Notes under the pieces: model-generated
Seen by the model: the letters and a program-made list of their open reading frames with translations, nothing else
What the model was told of the DNA's origin: nothing
Database searches by the model: none
Assembly: GCA_963741315.1 (NCBI GenBank)
Contig: CAVUHK010000009.1
Coordinates: 1-64,000 of the forward strand
From: PALSA-1003 sp963741315
Lineage (GTDB): Bacteria > Pseudomonadota > Gammaproteobacteria > Burkholderiales > Casimicrobiaceae
Length of the DNA stretch: 64,000 nucleotides
Direction: 5' to 3'
Program-made: the position numbers and the translations under genes
Shown here: positions 52,158-61,483 of the stretch, piece after piece
Position numbering within the stretch: position 1 is the first letter of the stretch
Layout of the letters: every line of letters begins with the position of its first letter

Positions 52158-54008
52158 ATGTCGTTGCTCTCGCTGCAGGACGCCGAGATCGCGTTTGGCG
52201 CCCACCCCCTGCTCGACCGCGCCAACCTCGCGGTCAACGATGGCGAGCGCATCGGCCTGATCGGCCGCAATGGGACGGGCAAGTCGTCGTTGCTCAAGGC
52301 CATCGCCGGCAGCATCGACCTCGACGACGGCTCGATCCAATGCAGCGATGCGCTGCGCATCGTCTACGTCGAACAGGAACCCGCGCTGCCGGCCGCGTCG
52401 TCGTTGCGCGAGAGCCTGGTGCTGCGCGGCGCAATCACGGAAGCCAGTGCGCAGTTCCACGATGAGCGCGAGCGCTGGCGGGTGGAGACTCGCCTGGTCG
52501 AGTTCCTGCATCGCTTCGGACTCGACGCGTCGACGCCACCCGAGTCCGCATCGGGGGGAGAAATCAAGCGCGCCGCGCTCGCGCTTGCGCTGGCGCTTGG
52601 TCCCGACCTGCTGCTCCTCGACGAACCCACCAACCACCTCGACATCGATGGCATCGTGCTGCTCGAGGACCTGGTGCGCAAAGTGCCTGCGTCGATCGTC
52701 ATCACCCACGATCGTGCGTTCCTCGATCGCGTTGCCACGCGCATCGTCGAACTCGATCGCGGCCTGCTGCGCTCATACCCCGGCAACTTCGCCGCGTACG
52801 AAGCGCGCAAGGCCAGCGACCTGGCCGCGGAGGCGGTCGCGCGGCGCAAATTCGACCAGTTCTGGGCACAGGAGGAAGTCTGGATACGCAAAGGCATCGA
52901 GGCGAGGCGCACCCGCAACGAAGGTCGCGTACGCCGCCTCGAGTCGCTGCGCAGCGAGCGTGCCGAACGGCGCGAGCGCCTCGGCAACGTCAGGCTGGCG
53001 CTCGACTCGGGCCAGCGCTCCGGCAGGCTGGTCGCGGAGTTGAAGAACGTCAGCAAGCGCTTCGGTAGCCGCGTGCTGGTCCACGACCTGACGCTGCGCA
53101 TCATGCGCGGCGACCGCATCGGCCTGATCGGGCCGAACGGCGCGGGCAAGTCGACGCTGCTCAAACTCATCCTCGGCGACATGCCGCCGGATTCGGGCAC
53201 GGTGACGCTGGGCACCCGGCTCGACATCGCCTACTTCGATCAGATGCGCGAGCAGCTCGACCCGTCCCGAACGCTGGTGCAGACCATCGCGCCGGGCTCG
53301 GAGTGGATCGAGACCGCGGGCGGTCGCAAGCACGTGCTTTCCTATCTCGGCGACTTTCTGTTCCCGCCGGAACGTGCCCACGTGCCGGTGGCCGCGCTGT
53401 CCGGCGGCGAACGCAACCGCCTGCTGCTGGCGCGCCTGTTCGCCCAGCCGGCCAACCTGCTGGTGCTCGACGAGCCCACCAACGACCTGGACATCGAATC
53501 GCTGGAATTGCTCGAAGCGACGCTGCAGACCTATCCCGGAACGTTGCTGCTGGTCAGCCATGATCGCAGCTTCCTCGACAACGTCGTGACGCAGACGCTG
53601 GTCGCCGAGCCGACTGCGGGAACGTGGAAGGAGTATGTCGGCGGTTACAGCGACTGGCTGACGCAACGCCCGCGCGGCGATGCGGTCACCGCAAATGTCG
53701 CGACACCGGCGTCGTCTTCAACGCCAACGCCGCGACCCAACGCGCCGGCACGCGTCAAGCTCAGCTTCAAGGAAAAACGCGAACTCGAGACGCTGCCTGC
53801 GCAGTTGGAAGCTCTCGAGCGCGAGCAGCATGCACTTACGCTCACCATGGGCGAGGCGGACTACTACGCGCGTGGCGCGGCAGCCATCAAGACTGATCGG
53901 CTGCGCGCCGAGGAAATCGAACGCTTGCTCGCGGCATTGTTGGAGCGATGGGTCGCGCTCGATGCACGGGCGCAGGATGCCGGCACCTCGGCTGCTCGCC
54001 AGTCCTGA
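52158..54008 (+). CDS. uup: ABC-F ATPase Uup
   Basis: Soluble protein with two ABC ATPase domains and no membrane part, of the ABC-F family that acts on the ribosome. Walker A motifs are GRNGTGKSS (about residue 35) and GPNGAGKST (about 325); signatures are SGGEIKRAALALA and SGGERNRLLLA; Walker B LLLDEPTNHLDIDG and LVLDEPTNDLDIES. The C-terminal extension (FKEKRELETLPAQLEALERE to the end) is a coiled coil typical of Uup, which also binds DNA. It has 616 residues. I start at the ATG at 52158 (MSLLSLQDAEIAFG) instead of the GTG at 52083, which lies inside the inverted repeat. Confidence 0.93.
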   Translation: MSLLSLQDAEIAFGAHPLLDRANLAVNDGERIGLIGRNGTGKSSLLKAIAGSIDLDDGSIQCSDALRIVYVEQEPALPAASSLRESLVLRGAITEASAQFHDERERWRVETRLVEFLHRFGLDASTPPESASGGEIKRAALALALALGPDLLLLDEPTNHLDIDGIVLLEDLVRKVPASIVITHDRAFLDRVATRIVELDRGLLRSYPGNFAAYEARKASDLAAEAVARRKFDQFWAQEEVWIRKGIEARRTRNEGRVRRLESLRSERAERRERLGNVRLALDSGQRSGRLVAELKNVSKRFGSRVLVHDLTLRIMRGDRIGLIGPNGAGKSTLLKLILGDMPPDSGTVTLGTRLDIAYFDQMREQLDPSRTLVQTIAPGSEWIETAGGRKHVLSYLGDFLFPPERAHVPVAALSGGERNRLLLARLFAQPANLLVLDEPTNDLDIESLELLEATLQTYPGTLLLVSHDRSFLDNVVTQTLVAEPTAGTWKEYVGGYSDWLTQRPRGDAVTANVATPASSSTPTPRPNAPARVKLSFKEKRELETLPAQLEALEREQHALTLTMGEADYYARGAAAIKTDRLRAEEIERLLAALLERWVALDARAQDAGTSAARQS

Positions 54009-54092
54009 TGGGCCGAGGCGACACGGGCAATTCGTGCAAGAATCCGCCCTGAGGCGGCATGCCTGCCACGCAATGGGCGAGCGCACGGCGAG

Positions 54093-55295
54093 ATGACAAC
54101 AACGCTACAGAGCGAGATCAGCGCATCGATCGTGCAGGCTGCGCTTGCAGGCACGAGCGAGCAAGCCATCCTGACGGCGGTCTGCGAACGCCTTGGCGCC
54201 GCCGGCGTAGCGATCATGCGCGGAACCATGGGCAGCAGCCTTTTGCATCCGACGCTAGGCGCGCGCGGCGTGCGATGGAACCGCGGCAAGGGCGGCACCG
54301 AAGACAGCTACCCTCGCACCGCCGCGAGCGTCATCAACGAAAACTGGCTGCGCAGTCCGTTCTACTTCCTCGCCGAGAGCGGCAAGGACCGTCTGCGCCG
54401 TCGCCTCGACGCGACCTACCAGCGCGGCGAGTTCCCGCTGCTCGACGACTTCCAGGACCAGGGCGCCACCGACTACATTGCGTTCGAGCTGCCGATCGGC
54501 AAGAGCGTCCGCATGGGCGACATCGACGGCCTGACCTCGTCGTGGACCACCGACGCCGTCGGCGGCTTTACCGACGAGCAGATCGATTTGCTCGCCGCCA
54601 TCGTGCCGCCGTTGGCGCTCGCCCACCTGCAGCGGACCATCGATCGCACGGCGCGAACGCTGATCAAGACTTACCTCGGCCGCGATGCCGCCGAGCGCGT
54701 CCTCGCGGGCAATATCGTGCGTGGCCAGGCCGAGCCGATCCGCGCGGTGGTCTGGTACAGCGACCTGATCGGCTTCACGCGCATTGCCGACGTCGAGGGC
54801 CCCACTGGCGTGTTCGCCATGCTCAACGACTACGCCGAAGTCCAGGTCGAGGCCATCGAGTCGCATGGCGGCCACGTGCTGAAATTCATCGGCGACGGCA
54901 TGCTCGCAATCTTCCCGGGCGAGGTCACGGCCGATGCCTGCGCGCGAGCGCTCGATGCCGCGCTCGATCAGCGCCGCCGTATCGCTGCCTTGAACGAGCG
55001 GCGCGCCGCCGCGGGAGCGCCGGTGACCGATACGCACCTCGCGTTGCACATGGGCGAACTTCTCTACGGCAACGTCGGCAGTCCGCGGCGGCTCGATTTC
55101 ACGGTGCTCGGCGCGGCGGTCAATGAAGCCTCGCGCATCGAAACGCTGTGCGGCTCGCTCGAGCAGCAAGTCATCGCGTCGTGGTCCTTCGCCGAAGCCG
55201 CGGGTGCCGCGCGTTCGCGCCTGGTCAGCCTGGGCCGCTATGCGATGAAGGGTGTCGCGCGGCCGCAGGAATTGTTCACGCTGGACCCGGGTTGA
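54093..55295 (+). CDS. class III adenylate/guanylate cyclase
   Basis: Predicted nucleotide cyclase of 400 residues. The C-terminal catalytic domain (about 200-390) shows AVVWYSDLIGFTRIADVEG with metal-binding Asp, ESHGGHVLKFIGDGMLAIFP with the second Asp, and GSPRRLDFTVLGAAVNEASR. It appears complete. The N-terminal 190 residues have no membrane helices and look like a sensory domain, perhaps GAF-like; I cannot name it. It starts 84 bases after uup. The product (cAMP or cGMP) cannot be told. Its last 20 bases overlap the opposite-strand VOC gene. Confidence 0.86.
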   Translation: MTTTLQSEISASIVQAALAGTSEQAILTAVCERLGAAGVAIMRGTMGSSLLHPTLGARGVRWNRGKGGTEDSYPRTAASVINENWLRSPFYFLAESGKDRLRRRLDATYQRGEFPLLDDFQDQGATDYIAFELPIGKSVRMGDIDGLTSSWTTDAVGGFTDEQIDLLAAIVPPLALAHLQRTIDRTARTLIKTYLGRDAAERVLAGNIVRGQAEPIRAVVWYSDLIGFTRIADVEGPTGVFAMLNDYAEVQVEAIESHGGHVLKFIGDGMLAIFPGEVTADACARALDAALDQRRRIAALNERRAAAGAPVTDTHLALHMGELLYGNVGSPRRLDFTVLGAAVNEASRIETLCGSLEQQVIASWSFAEAAGAARSRLVSLGRYAMKGVARPQELFTLDPG

Positions 55296-55707
55296 TCGCG
55301 GGCACGAAAATCATCCATCCCACGCCGAAGCGGTCGGCGAGCATGCCGAAGTGCGACGAAAAGAAGGTCTTGCCCAGCGGCATCCGGACCTGGCCGCCGA
55401 CCGCCAGCGCTGCGAACATGCGCTCGGCCTCGGCGCCGTTGGCCGCGGAGAGCGAAAGTGAGAAGCCATTGAATGACGGCTTGCCTTTGCAATCCCCGTC
55501 GGAAGCCATCACCGTCGAGTCGCCGATGCGCAAGCTGGCATGCATCACCTTGTGCTCGCCGCCGGGCGGAATCATTCCTGTCGGCGCGGGTTGCGGACTG
55601 TCGCTGTAGCGCGTGAGCATGATCACCTCGGCGCCGAGCGCGGTGCGATAGAACTCGATCGCTTCTTCGCAGCGACCGTCGAAGAACAGGTACGGGTCGA
55701 TGTGCAT
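55276..55707 (-). CDS. PhnB-like glyoxalase/VOC superfamily protein
   Basis: Single-domain VOC protein of 143 residues. It has the usual PhnB/YjdN-like start MHIDPYLFFDGRCEEAIEFY, then SDSPQPAPTGMIPPGGEHKV, MHASLRIGDSTVMASDG and WGMLADRFGVGWMI-like GMLADRFGVGWMIF at the end. The true substrate of these proteins is unknown; some act on small aldehydes or bind drugs. It overlaps the cyclase gene tail to tail by 20 bases and precedes the decarboxylase gene on the same strand only by position. Confidence 0.85.
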   Translation of the reverse strand: MHIDPYLFFDGRCEEAIEFYRTALGAEVIMLTRYSDSPQPAPTGMIPPGGEHKVMHASLRIGDSTVMASDGDCKGKPSFNGFSLSLSAANGAEAERMFAALAVGGQVRMPLGKTFFSSHFGMLADRFGVGWMIFVPAINPGPA

Positions 55708-55738
55708 GGCGTCTGCCTTTGGGTGATAAGGCCGCGTT

Positions 55739-56710
55739 CTACAGGCCGGACACCCGCACGCGGCCCATCAACTCGTCGAAGTAGGCAATCGTGCGGACCA
55801 GACCCTGTTCCAGGGTGGTCTGCGGTTCCCAACCAAGCTCGCGTCGCGCCAGGTCGATGTCGGGGCAGCGCTGCGTGGGGTCGTCGCTGGGCAAGGGCTT
55901 GAAGACCAGTTGTGATTTCGATCCGGTGAGCGCGATGATCCGCTGCGCCAGGTCGAGAATGGAGATTTCCGAGGGATTGCCCAGATTCACCGGTCCGGTG
56001 AGCTCGTCGCGGGAATCCATGAACTTCACTGCGGCGTTGATCAAATCATCGACGTAGCAGAATGACCGCGACTGATTGCCGCTGCCGTAGATCGTGATCG
56101 GATCGCCCTGGAGGGCCTGGACGACGAAATTGGACACGACGCGGCCGTCATTGGGCAGCATCCGCGGCCCGTAGGTGTTGAAGATGCGCGCCACCTTGAT
56201 CTTCAGGTTGTATTGCCGCCGGTAGTCGAAGAACAGCGTCTCCGCGCAGCGCTTGCCTTCGTCGTAGCACGAGCGAATCCCCACCGGATTGACCCTGCCC
56301 CAGTAGTCCTCGGCCTGCGGATGGATATCGGGGTCGCCGTAGACCTCGCTCGTCGACGCTTGAAAAATCGTCGCATCGGTGCGCTTTGCCAGGTCGAGCA
56401 TGTTGATCGCGCCGATGACGCTGGACTTGGTCGTCTGCACCGGATCGGACTGATAATGTATCGGCGACGCGGGACAGGCGAGGTTGTAGATCTCGTCGAC
56501 CTCCACGAATAGCGGCGTGACGACGTCGTGGCGCAGCAGTTCGAAGTGTGGATTGCCCAGGAAGCGGGCGATGTTGGCTTTCGAACCGGTGTAGAAATTA
56601 TCGACGCAAAGGACGTAATCTCCAGCCGCGAGCAGGCGTTCGCACAGATGTGAACCGAGGAATCCCGCCCCCCCCGTCACGAGTATCTTCTTGCGTTGCC
56701 CGGGCCTCAT
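55739..56710 (-). CDS. UDP-glucuronate decarboxylase (UDP-xylose synthase type)
   Basis: NAD-dependent short-chain epimerase/dehydratase family enzyme of 323 residues. It has the NAD motif ILVTGGAGFLGSHLCE (9-24), the UXS-type YNLACPASPIHYQSDPVQT, ASTSEVYGDPDIHPQ, catalytic Tyr and Lys in RSCYDEGKRCAE, and NTYGPRMLPNDGRVVSNFV. These match decarboxylases that make UDP-xylose from UDP-glucuronate, consistent with surface polysaccharide synthesis. A glycosyltransferase gene lies divergently next door. ATG at 56710. Confidence 0.89.
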   Translation of the reverse strand: MRPGQRKKILVTGGAGFLGSHLCERLLAAGDYVLCVDNFYTGSKANIARFLGNPHFELLRHDVVTPLFVEVDEIYNLACPASPIHYQSDPVQTTKSSVIGAINMLDLAKRTDATIFQASTSEVYGDPDIHPQAEDYWGRVNPVGIRSCYDEGKRCAETLFFDYRRQYNLKIKVARIFNTYGPRMLPNDGRVVSNFVVQALQGDPITIYGSGNQSRSFCYVDDLINAAVKFMDSRDELTGPVNLGNPSEISILDLAQRIIALTGSKSQLVFKPLPSDDPTQRCPDIDLARRELGWEPQTTLEQGLVRTIAYFDELMGRVRVSGL

Positions 56711-56916
56711 GAAGCAGTCCTTCGCATGTTACGAGACAGCATTTCCAGACCGGCGAAATCGGCAGCGATGGTGTCGGTGACAGCATCCGCGTTGCCGGCT
56801 TCTGGTATTCTAGCGGGCGTCTGCGCGTTCTGCACGTCCTGCGCCCAGGTCAGAGAGCATTTCCCTGACGCGCAAGAGATCCGCCGCTCCGGCAAGGTTC
56901 CCACAGGATCGATGCA

Positions 56917-58209
56917 TTGATCACTCCGTACTGGCTCATACTCGTCTTTGCGTGGATCTTCGGTGTTGCTGCGAGCATCGGCATCGTGCTGTGGGCGGGC
57001 ACCTGGATACTTCTCGAGCACACCATGCGCAGGGTCCCGACGCTGCGCGAGGGACAACGCCTTGCGAGAGCCTTTCCGCCCGATGGCAGCGTTTGCGTCG
57101 TCGTGCCGGCCCACAACGAATCGCGCGTCATTGCCGGCCTCGTCGCTTCGTTGCGCGCGCAGACCTATTCGCAATTAAGCGTCGTGCTGGCGCTCGATCG
57201 GTGCAGCGACGATACGGCGGCGACCGCCCGGGACGCGATCGACGGCGACACGCGCTTCGCGATCGTCGAGATCGATACCTGCCCGGACGACTGGGCCGGC
57301 AAGGTTCATGCGGTCTACCAGGGCATGACGCGCTCGCCGGCCGCCGCTGCCGCGGACTATCTGCTCTTCGTCGACGCGGATACGATCCTGGCACCGGACT
57401 GCATTACCTCCGCACTCGCGCTCATGCGTGAACGCAAGCTGGACATGCTGAGCCTGCTCAGTACGCTGATCTACGACACATGGTTCACTCGCATCGTGCA
57501 GACGGCGGCCGCCGTCGAACTGCTTCGGCAGTACCCGCTGCTGCGCGCCAACGGCCTGCGACCACGACGCGGTTTCGCGAACGGACAGTTCATGTTGTTC
57601 ACCCGTCACGCGTACGACGTGGTCGGTGGCCATGCGGCGGTACAGCGCGCGTTGCTCGAGGACCTCGCCCTCGCCAGGCTGGTCGCGCGCAAGAAACTCA
57701 ACGCCGGCGTATTCCTCGCCGACGGGCTGTTGCATTGCCGAATGTATCCCGACTGGCTGCAATTTCGACGCGGCTGGAAGCGCATCTACACCGAAGCCGC
57801 CCTGCGCGACCCTGCGCGGCTCACGTTCGCGGCGTGGCGCATGCGCCTGCTGGGCACGATCCTGCCGCTGCTGGTGGTCGGCACCGGCATGTTCGGTGCG
57901 GCGACCGTGGCGAGCCACCCGACTATCGGCTGGACACAACTTTCGCTGTCAATCCTGGCGATGCTGCTATGGCTTGGTGCGCAGATGCGCTTCGCCAGCG
58001 TTGCGCACGCTCCGGCATGGACCGCGCCTCTTCAGATGGCAGGCAACTGGCTGACGGCCGCCATGCTGGGCGAAGCGGCGAGCGATCTGCGTTCGCAGAA
58101 GCCGATAAGCTGGGGTGGGAGGGAATACGCGCTCGGGAGCGAGACCGCTGCCGCGCAGCGCGACAGCACCGACGCAGCGCCGACGATGAAATCCGCGATC
58201 GGAAATTGA
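56917..58209 (+). CDS. membrane-bound family 2 glycosyltransferase
   Basis: Protein of 430 residues with an N-terminal membrane helix (LILVFAWIFGVAASIGIVLW), a GT2 domain and C-terminal hydrophobic segments. The GT2 fold is shown by VCVVVPAHNESRVIAGLVAS, the metal-binding LLFVDADTILAPD, and RALLEDLALARLVA with the acidic pair, then LQFRRGWKRIY in place of QxxRW. The start is TTG at 56917 after CACAGGATCG. The acceptor and sugar are unknown. The UDP-xylose synthase next door, on the other strand, hints at surface glycan or glycolipid work. A hopanoid-linked HpnB is only distantly similar. Confidence 0.83.
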   Translation: MITPYWLILVFAWIFGVAASIGIVLWAGTWILLEHTMRRVPTLREGQRLARAFPPDGSVCVVVPAHNESRVIAGLVASLRAQTYSQLSVVLALDRCSDDTAATARDAIDGDTRFAIVEIDTCPDDWAGKVHAVYQGMTRSPAAAAADYLLFVDADTILAPDCITSALALMRERKLDMLSLLSTLIYDTWFTRIVQTAAAVELLRQYPLLRANGLRPRRGFANGQFMLFTRHAYDVVGGHAAVQRALLEDLALARLVARKKLNAGVFLADGLLHCRMYPDWLQFRRGWKRIYTEAALRDPARLTFAAWRMRLLGTILPLLVVGTGMFGAATVASHPTIGWTQLSLSILAMLLWLGAQMRFASVAHAPAWTAPLQMAGNWLTAAMLGEAASDLRSQKPISWGGREYALGSETAAAQRDSTDAAPTMKSAIGN

Positions 58210-58257
58210 CCCTGGCATCAGGGCGTAGTTTTTGGCCAAATCACCATCGGAGCGCCG

Positions 58258-59562
58258 ATGAAACTCGCTGTACTGGAACCCGGGCACTTTCACGCGGCGC
58301 TGCTGCAGAAGAAGATGTATCCCGCGATCGACCCGCGCGTCCACGTCTATGCGCAGGAAGGGCCGGAGCTGCGCGACTACCTGCAGAAAATCGACGCGTA
58401 CAACGCGCGGCAGGACGATCCCACGCGCTGGCAATCGCATACCTACACCGGCGCCGATTGCGTCGACCGGTTGATCTCCAAGAAAGCTGCTGACATCGTC
58501 GTCATCGCCGGCAACAATCGTCACAAGACCGAGCAGCTTCGCCGGGCTGTGGCCGCGGGCATGCACGTGCTCGCCGACAAGCCCATGGTCATCGATGCCG
58601 CGGGATTCGCCGCGCTCGAGGAGGCGTTCGCGATTGCCGGTCGGAACAAGGTGCAGCTATACGACATCATGACCGAGCGGCATGAAATCACGACCCTGCT
58701 GCAAAAGGCATTCTCGACGATTCGACCGGTGTTTGGCGAGCTCGTGCAAGGCAGCGAGCAGCAACCCGCCGTGACCAAGGAGAGTGTGCATCACTTCTCA
58801 AAGTTGGTTTCGGGCGCGCCGATCAGGCGCCCGGCATGGTTCTTCGACGTCGCGCAGCAGGGTGAAGGGCTGGTCGACATCACCACGCACCTGGTCGACC
58901 TGGTGCAATGGGAATGCTTTCCCGAGCAGATCATCGACTATCGGCGCGACGTGCGCATTGTCAGCGCCCGTCGATGGCCCACCGAGCTCTCCCCTGCGCA
59001 GTTCGAGCGCGTCACCGGCCTGGCGACCTACCCCGAATTCCTGCGCAAGGACGTGCTCGCCAACGGCAATCTGCAAGTGTTCGCAAACGGCGATATCAAC
59101 TACGTGCTCAAGGGAGTGCACGCCAAGGTCTCGGTCATCTGGAACTTCGCCGCCCCCGAGGGCACGGGGGATACGCACTACTCGATCATGCGCGGCACGC
59201 ACGCCAACCTGGTAATACGCCAGGGTGAGCCCGAGGCCTATCAGCCGGTGCTCTACATCGAAGCGGCCGAGTCATCCGACAATGCGACGCTGACCCGCGC
59301 ATTGCAACAGTCGCTTCCGCAGGTGCAGGAGAAATATCCGGGGGTCGCACTCAAGCACTCGTCCAACGGCTGGCAAGTCGTCGTCCCGGCGCGTTATCAC
59401 GTGGGCCATGAAGCGCACTTCGGGCAGGTTGCCGACCAGTTCCTCGGCTATGTCCAGAGCGGTGCGATGCCGGAATGGGAGGTGCCCAACATGCTCGCCA
59501 AGTACTACACGACGACGAGCGCGCTGACGGCCGCCCGAGAATCCCGGTCCGCGCCCGCCTGA
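58258..59562 (+). CDS. Gfo/Idh/MocA-family oxidoreductase
   Basis: NAD(P)-dependent oxidoreductase of 434 residues. The N-terminal Rossmann part (MKLAVLEPGHFHAALLQKKM, ADIVVIAGNNRHKTEQLRR, MHVLADKPMVIDAAGF) has the family DKP motif. The longer C-terminal domain (EGLVDITTHLVDLVQWECFP to the end) is of the putative-oxidoreductase C-terminal type. Substrates of relatives are often sugars or sugar derivatives. It follows the glycosyltransferase by 48 bases on the same strand, suggesting a carbohydrate role, but no specific substrate can be given. Confidence 0.84.
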   Translation: MKLAVLEPGHFHAALLQKKMYPAIDPRVHVYAQEGPELRDYLQKIDAYNARQDDPTRWQSHTYTGADCVDRLISKKAADIVVIAGNNRHKTEQLRRAVAAGMHVLADKPMVIDAAGFAALEEAFAIAGRNKVQLYDIMTERHEITTLLQKAFSTIRPVFGELVQGSEQQPAVTKESVHHFSKLVSGAPIRRPAWFFDVAQQGEGLVDITTHLVDLVQWECFPEQIIDYRRDVRIVSARRWPTELSPAQFERVTGLATYPEFLRKDVLANGNLQVFANGDINYVLKGVHAKVSVIWNFAAPEGTGDTHYSIMRGTHANLVIRQGEPEAYQPVLYIEAAESSDNATLTRALQQSLPQVQEKYPGVALKHSSNGWQVVVPARYHVGHEAHFGQVADQFLGYVQSGAMPEWEVPNMLAKYYTTTSALTAARESRSAPA

Positions 59563-59593
59563 GCGTCGTGACGGCCGATGAATTGCGCCGAAC

Positions 59594-60103
59594 ATGCCCA
59601 CGGTTGATTCGGCGAGCACGCCGTTCGGGCCGTGGAATCCGGGACTGCGCTCGCAGGTTCCGCGCGAGTTGCTCCACCTGGCGACGATCTTTCGGCCCGA
59701 GAATGTCACCACCCGCGTTGCCGACGCCGAGGAACTGCGCGACCTCACCGGACTCGCACTGAGCGAACTCGCGACCTTTCGTCCGCAGCGGCTGGCATTG
59801 CACGAATTGCTGGTACGCGTGACCGCCGATTTTTCGGTACCTGACGGGACAAAGATCGAGGACCTCGGCATCAATTTTCGGCAGATCACGCGCGCCCTGC
59901 TCGCGCGCGCTATCGAACCAAGAATGCCCGAGATCGTGGCGGCGTACGACACGCTGCGCCGCCGCCTGGCGGGACTGATCGACGCCGAGCTTGCCAGCCT
60001 TTATCGGCCGACGGCAGCGCCGCCAGCCTTGGCGACGCCACAGCCCAAGCGAAGCATCTTTGGCGCATTGTTCGGCGGCCGCGGGCGCAGTCCAGGAGAC
60101 TGA
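59594..60103 (+). CDS. hypothetical protein preceding the P-loop gene
   Basis: Protein of 169 residues with no recognised domain and no signal peptide. The central part is helical and hydrophilic (ENVTTRVADAEELRDLTGLA, FRPQRLALHELLVRVTADF, FRQITRALLARAIEP), ending in a Pro/Ala-rich tail with a basic RSIFGALFGGRGRS. It is 31 bases after the oxidoreductase and its end overlaps the likely start of the P-loop gene, so the two are probably coupled and may work together. No function can be assigned. Confidence 0.7.
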   Translation: MPTVDSASTPFGPWNPGLRSQVPRELLHLATIFRPENVTTRVADAEELRDLTGLALSELATFRPQRLALHELLVRVTADFSVPDGTKIEDLGINFRQITRALLARAIEPRMPEIVAAYDTLRRRLAGLIDAELASLYRPTAAPPALATPQPKRSIFGALFGGRGRSPGD

Positions 60104-61415
60104 GCCACCGGACGAATCTCCGACCGCCCCGCGACTCGTCGCGCACTGGGAACATTGCGCACGTACGGCCAGCGATCGGTCGGAGCGCGCTGCCTATCGC
60201 GCGCTGGCAAAAGTTGTGTCGGCATTGCTGGTCCGTCACGGCGAAGCCTGGGGCGGCCGCGAACTGGTCGCTTCGCTGGCCACCAATATCGCGTGCAACG
60301 ACGCCGGCAGCGAAGAAATCGGCCGGCTGATCGATCCCTGGCTGCAGCAGGCAGCGCGGGACGAAGGCTACGCACGGCTGCCCCGCCAGGAACGCCCGGT
60401 GGTCATGAACACCAAGGGCGCATCGGCATCGGGCAAGAGCACCTTGCGTCCGCTGCAAAAGGCGCTCGCCGGCGACATCGGCGTGCAGTGGAGCGAATTC
60501 GCGCTCATCAGCCCCGACATCTGGCGCAAGCAGCTTCTCGACTACGCCTCGCTCGGCAACGCGTACAAGTACGGTGGCGCATTCACTGGCGACGAAGTGC
60601 AGATCATCGACGCCAAACTCGACCGCTACATGGCGAACAAGGCGCAGCGTGGCGAAATGTCGCACCTGCTGATCGACCGGTTCCGCTTCGACAGCTTCGC
60701 ACCGGACTCGAACGAAGCGGGCAGCAACCTCCTGACACGATTCGGCCACACCGTCTATCTGTTCTTCATGATCACGCCGCCGGAGTCACTGGTCGAGCGG
60801 GCATGGAACCGGGGACTCGACGTCGGCCGCTACAAGGCGGTCGACGACACGCTTGCCCACAGTCTCGAGGCCTATGCGGGCATGCCGCAGCTGTTCTTCA
60901 CCTGGATTCGACGCACCGACAAGGAGCTGTTCTACGAATTCCTCGACAACAGCGTACCCGCGGGAGAACGCCCGCGCACGGTGGCGTTCGGTTCGCACGA
61001 GGTGATGAACATTCTGGATGTCGGGTGCCTGCTCGACGTCGAGCGCTTTCGTCGTGTCAACGTCGATGCCACCGCACCCGAACTGCTGTATCGCGAACCG
61101 GCACTCCTGGCGCCGGAGAACAACACCGCGTTTCTCGAGCAATGCGCGCAGCAGATACGCGAAATCAATTTCGCACAGCAGACAACCGGGCGTATCTACC
61201 TGCGCATCGTTTCGGGCAAGCCGGTCTGGTTCGATTGCGAGGCGCTCGACGACGCAGCTGAAAATTCCGACACACGCGCCGGATTGCTCTCGATCGTGTC
61301 GGATCTGTTCGAGCGCACGGATCGTTCAGCCGTTGCGCGGCAATATCTTCGGTCGCCGTCAGCGGTCGAATCCATGCACACGCTCGGACGCTGGGGCGCC
61401 ACCGGTCCGCACTGA
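60060..61415 (+). CDS. P-loop kinase-like protein (zeta-toxin-like ATPase fold)
   Basis: Predicted nucleotide-binding protein of about 451 residues. The Walker A is MNTKGASASGKSTLRPLQKA, at about residues 110-130. It resembles zeta-toxin and related small-molecule kinases, as do PDIWRKQLLDYASLGNAYKY and HLLIDRFRFDSF. No antitoxin of the epsilon type is next to it. The start is unclear: only TTG codons are available before GAVQETEPPDESPT, and I use 60060, overlapping the preceding gene by 44 bases. Kinase substrate unknown; chromosomal housekeeping is at least as likely as toxin function. Confidence 0.7.
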   Translation: MAHCSAAAGAVQETEPPDESPTAPRLVAHWEHCARTASDRSERAAYRALAKVVSALLVRHGEAWGGRELVASLATNIACNDAGSEEIGRLIDPWLQQAARDEGYARLPRQERPVVMNTKGASASGKSTLRPLQKALAGDIGVQWSEFALISPDIWRKQLLDYASLGNAYKYGGAFTGDEVQIIDAKLDRYMANKAQRGEMSHLLIDRFRFDSFAPDSNEAGSNLLTRFGHTVYLFFMITPPESLVERAWNRGLDVGRYKAVDDTLAHSLEAYAGMPQLFFTWIRRTDKELFYEFLDNSVPAGERPRTVAFGSHEVMNILDVGCLLDVERFRRVNVDATAPELLYREPALLAPENNTAFLEQCAQQIREINFAQQTTGRIYLRIVSGKPVWFDCEALDDAAENSDTRAGLLSIVSDLFERTDRSAVARQYLRSPSAVESMHTLGRWGATGPH

Positions 61416-61442
61416 TGGTGTGGTTGCCGCGCGACGCGTTCG

Positions 61443-61474
61443 TGCCGGCGCCTTTGCTGAATTCGGCGCCGGCA
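61443..61474. terminator. hairpin between convergent genes
   Basis: TGCCGGCGCC and GGCGCCGGCA are perfect 10-base arms around a 12-base loop in the 68-base gap between the P-loop gene and the collagen-like gene. Without a T-run on either strand, it could be a bidirectional stop with help from Rho. The role is inferred from its place. Confidence 0.45.
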
Positions 61475-61483
61475 ATCGATTGC

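Noticed and set aside
60060..61415. Calling the P-loop protein a zeta toxin outright
   Set aside because: Only the Walker A region and general layout resemble zeta toxins; the length is much greater and no epsilon antitoxin is present.
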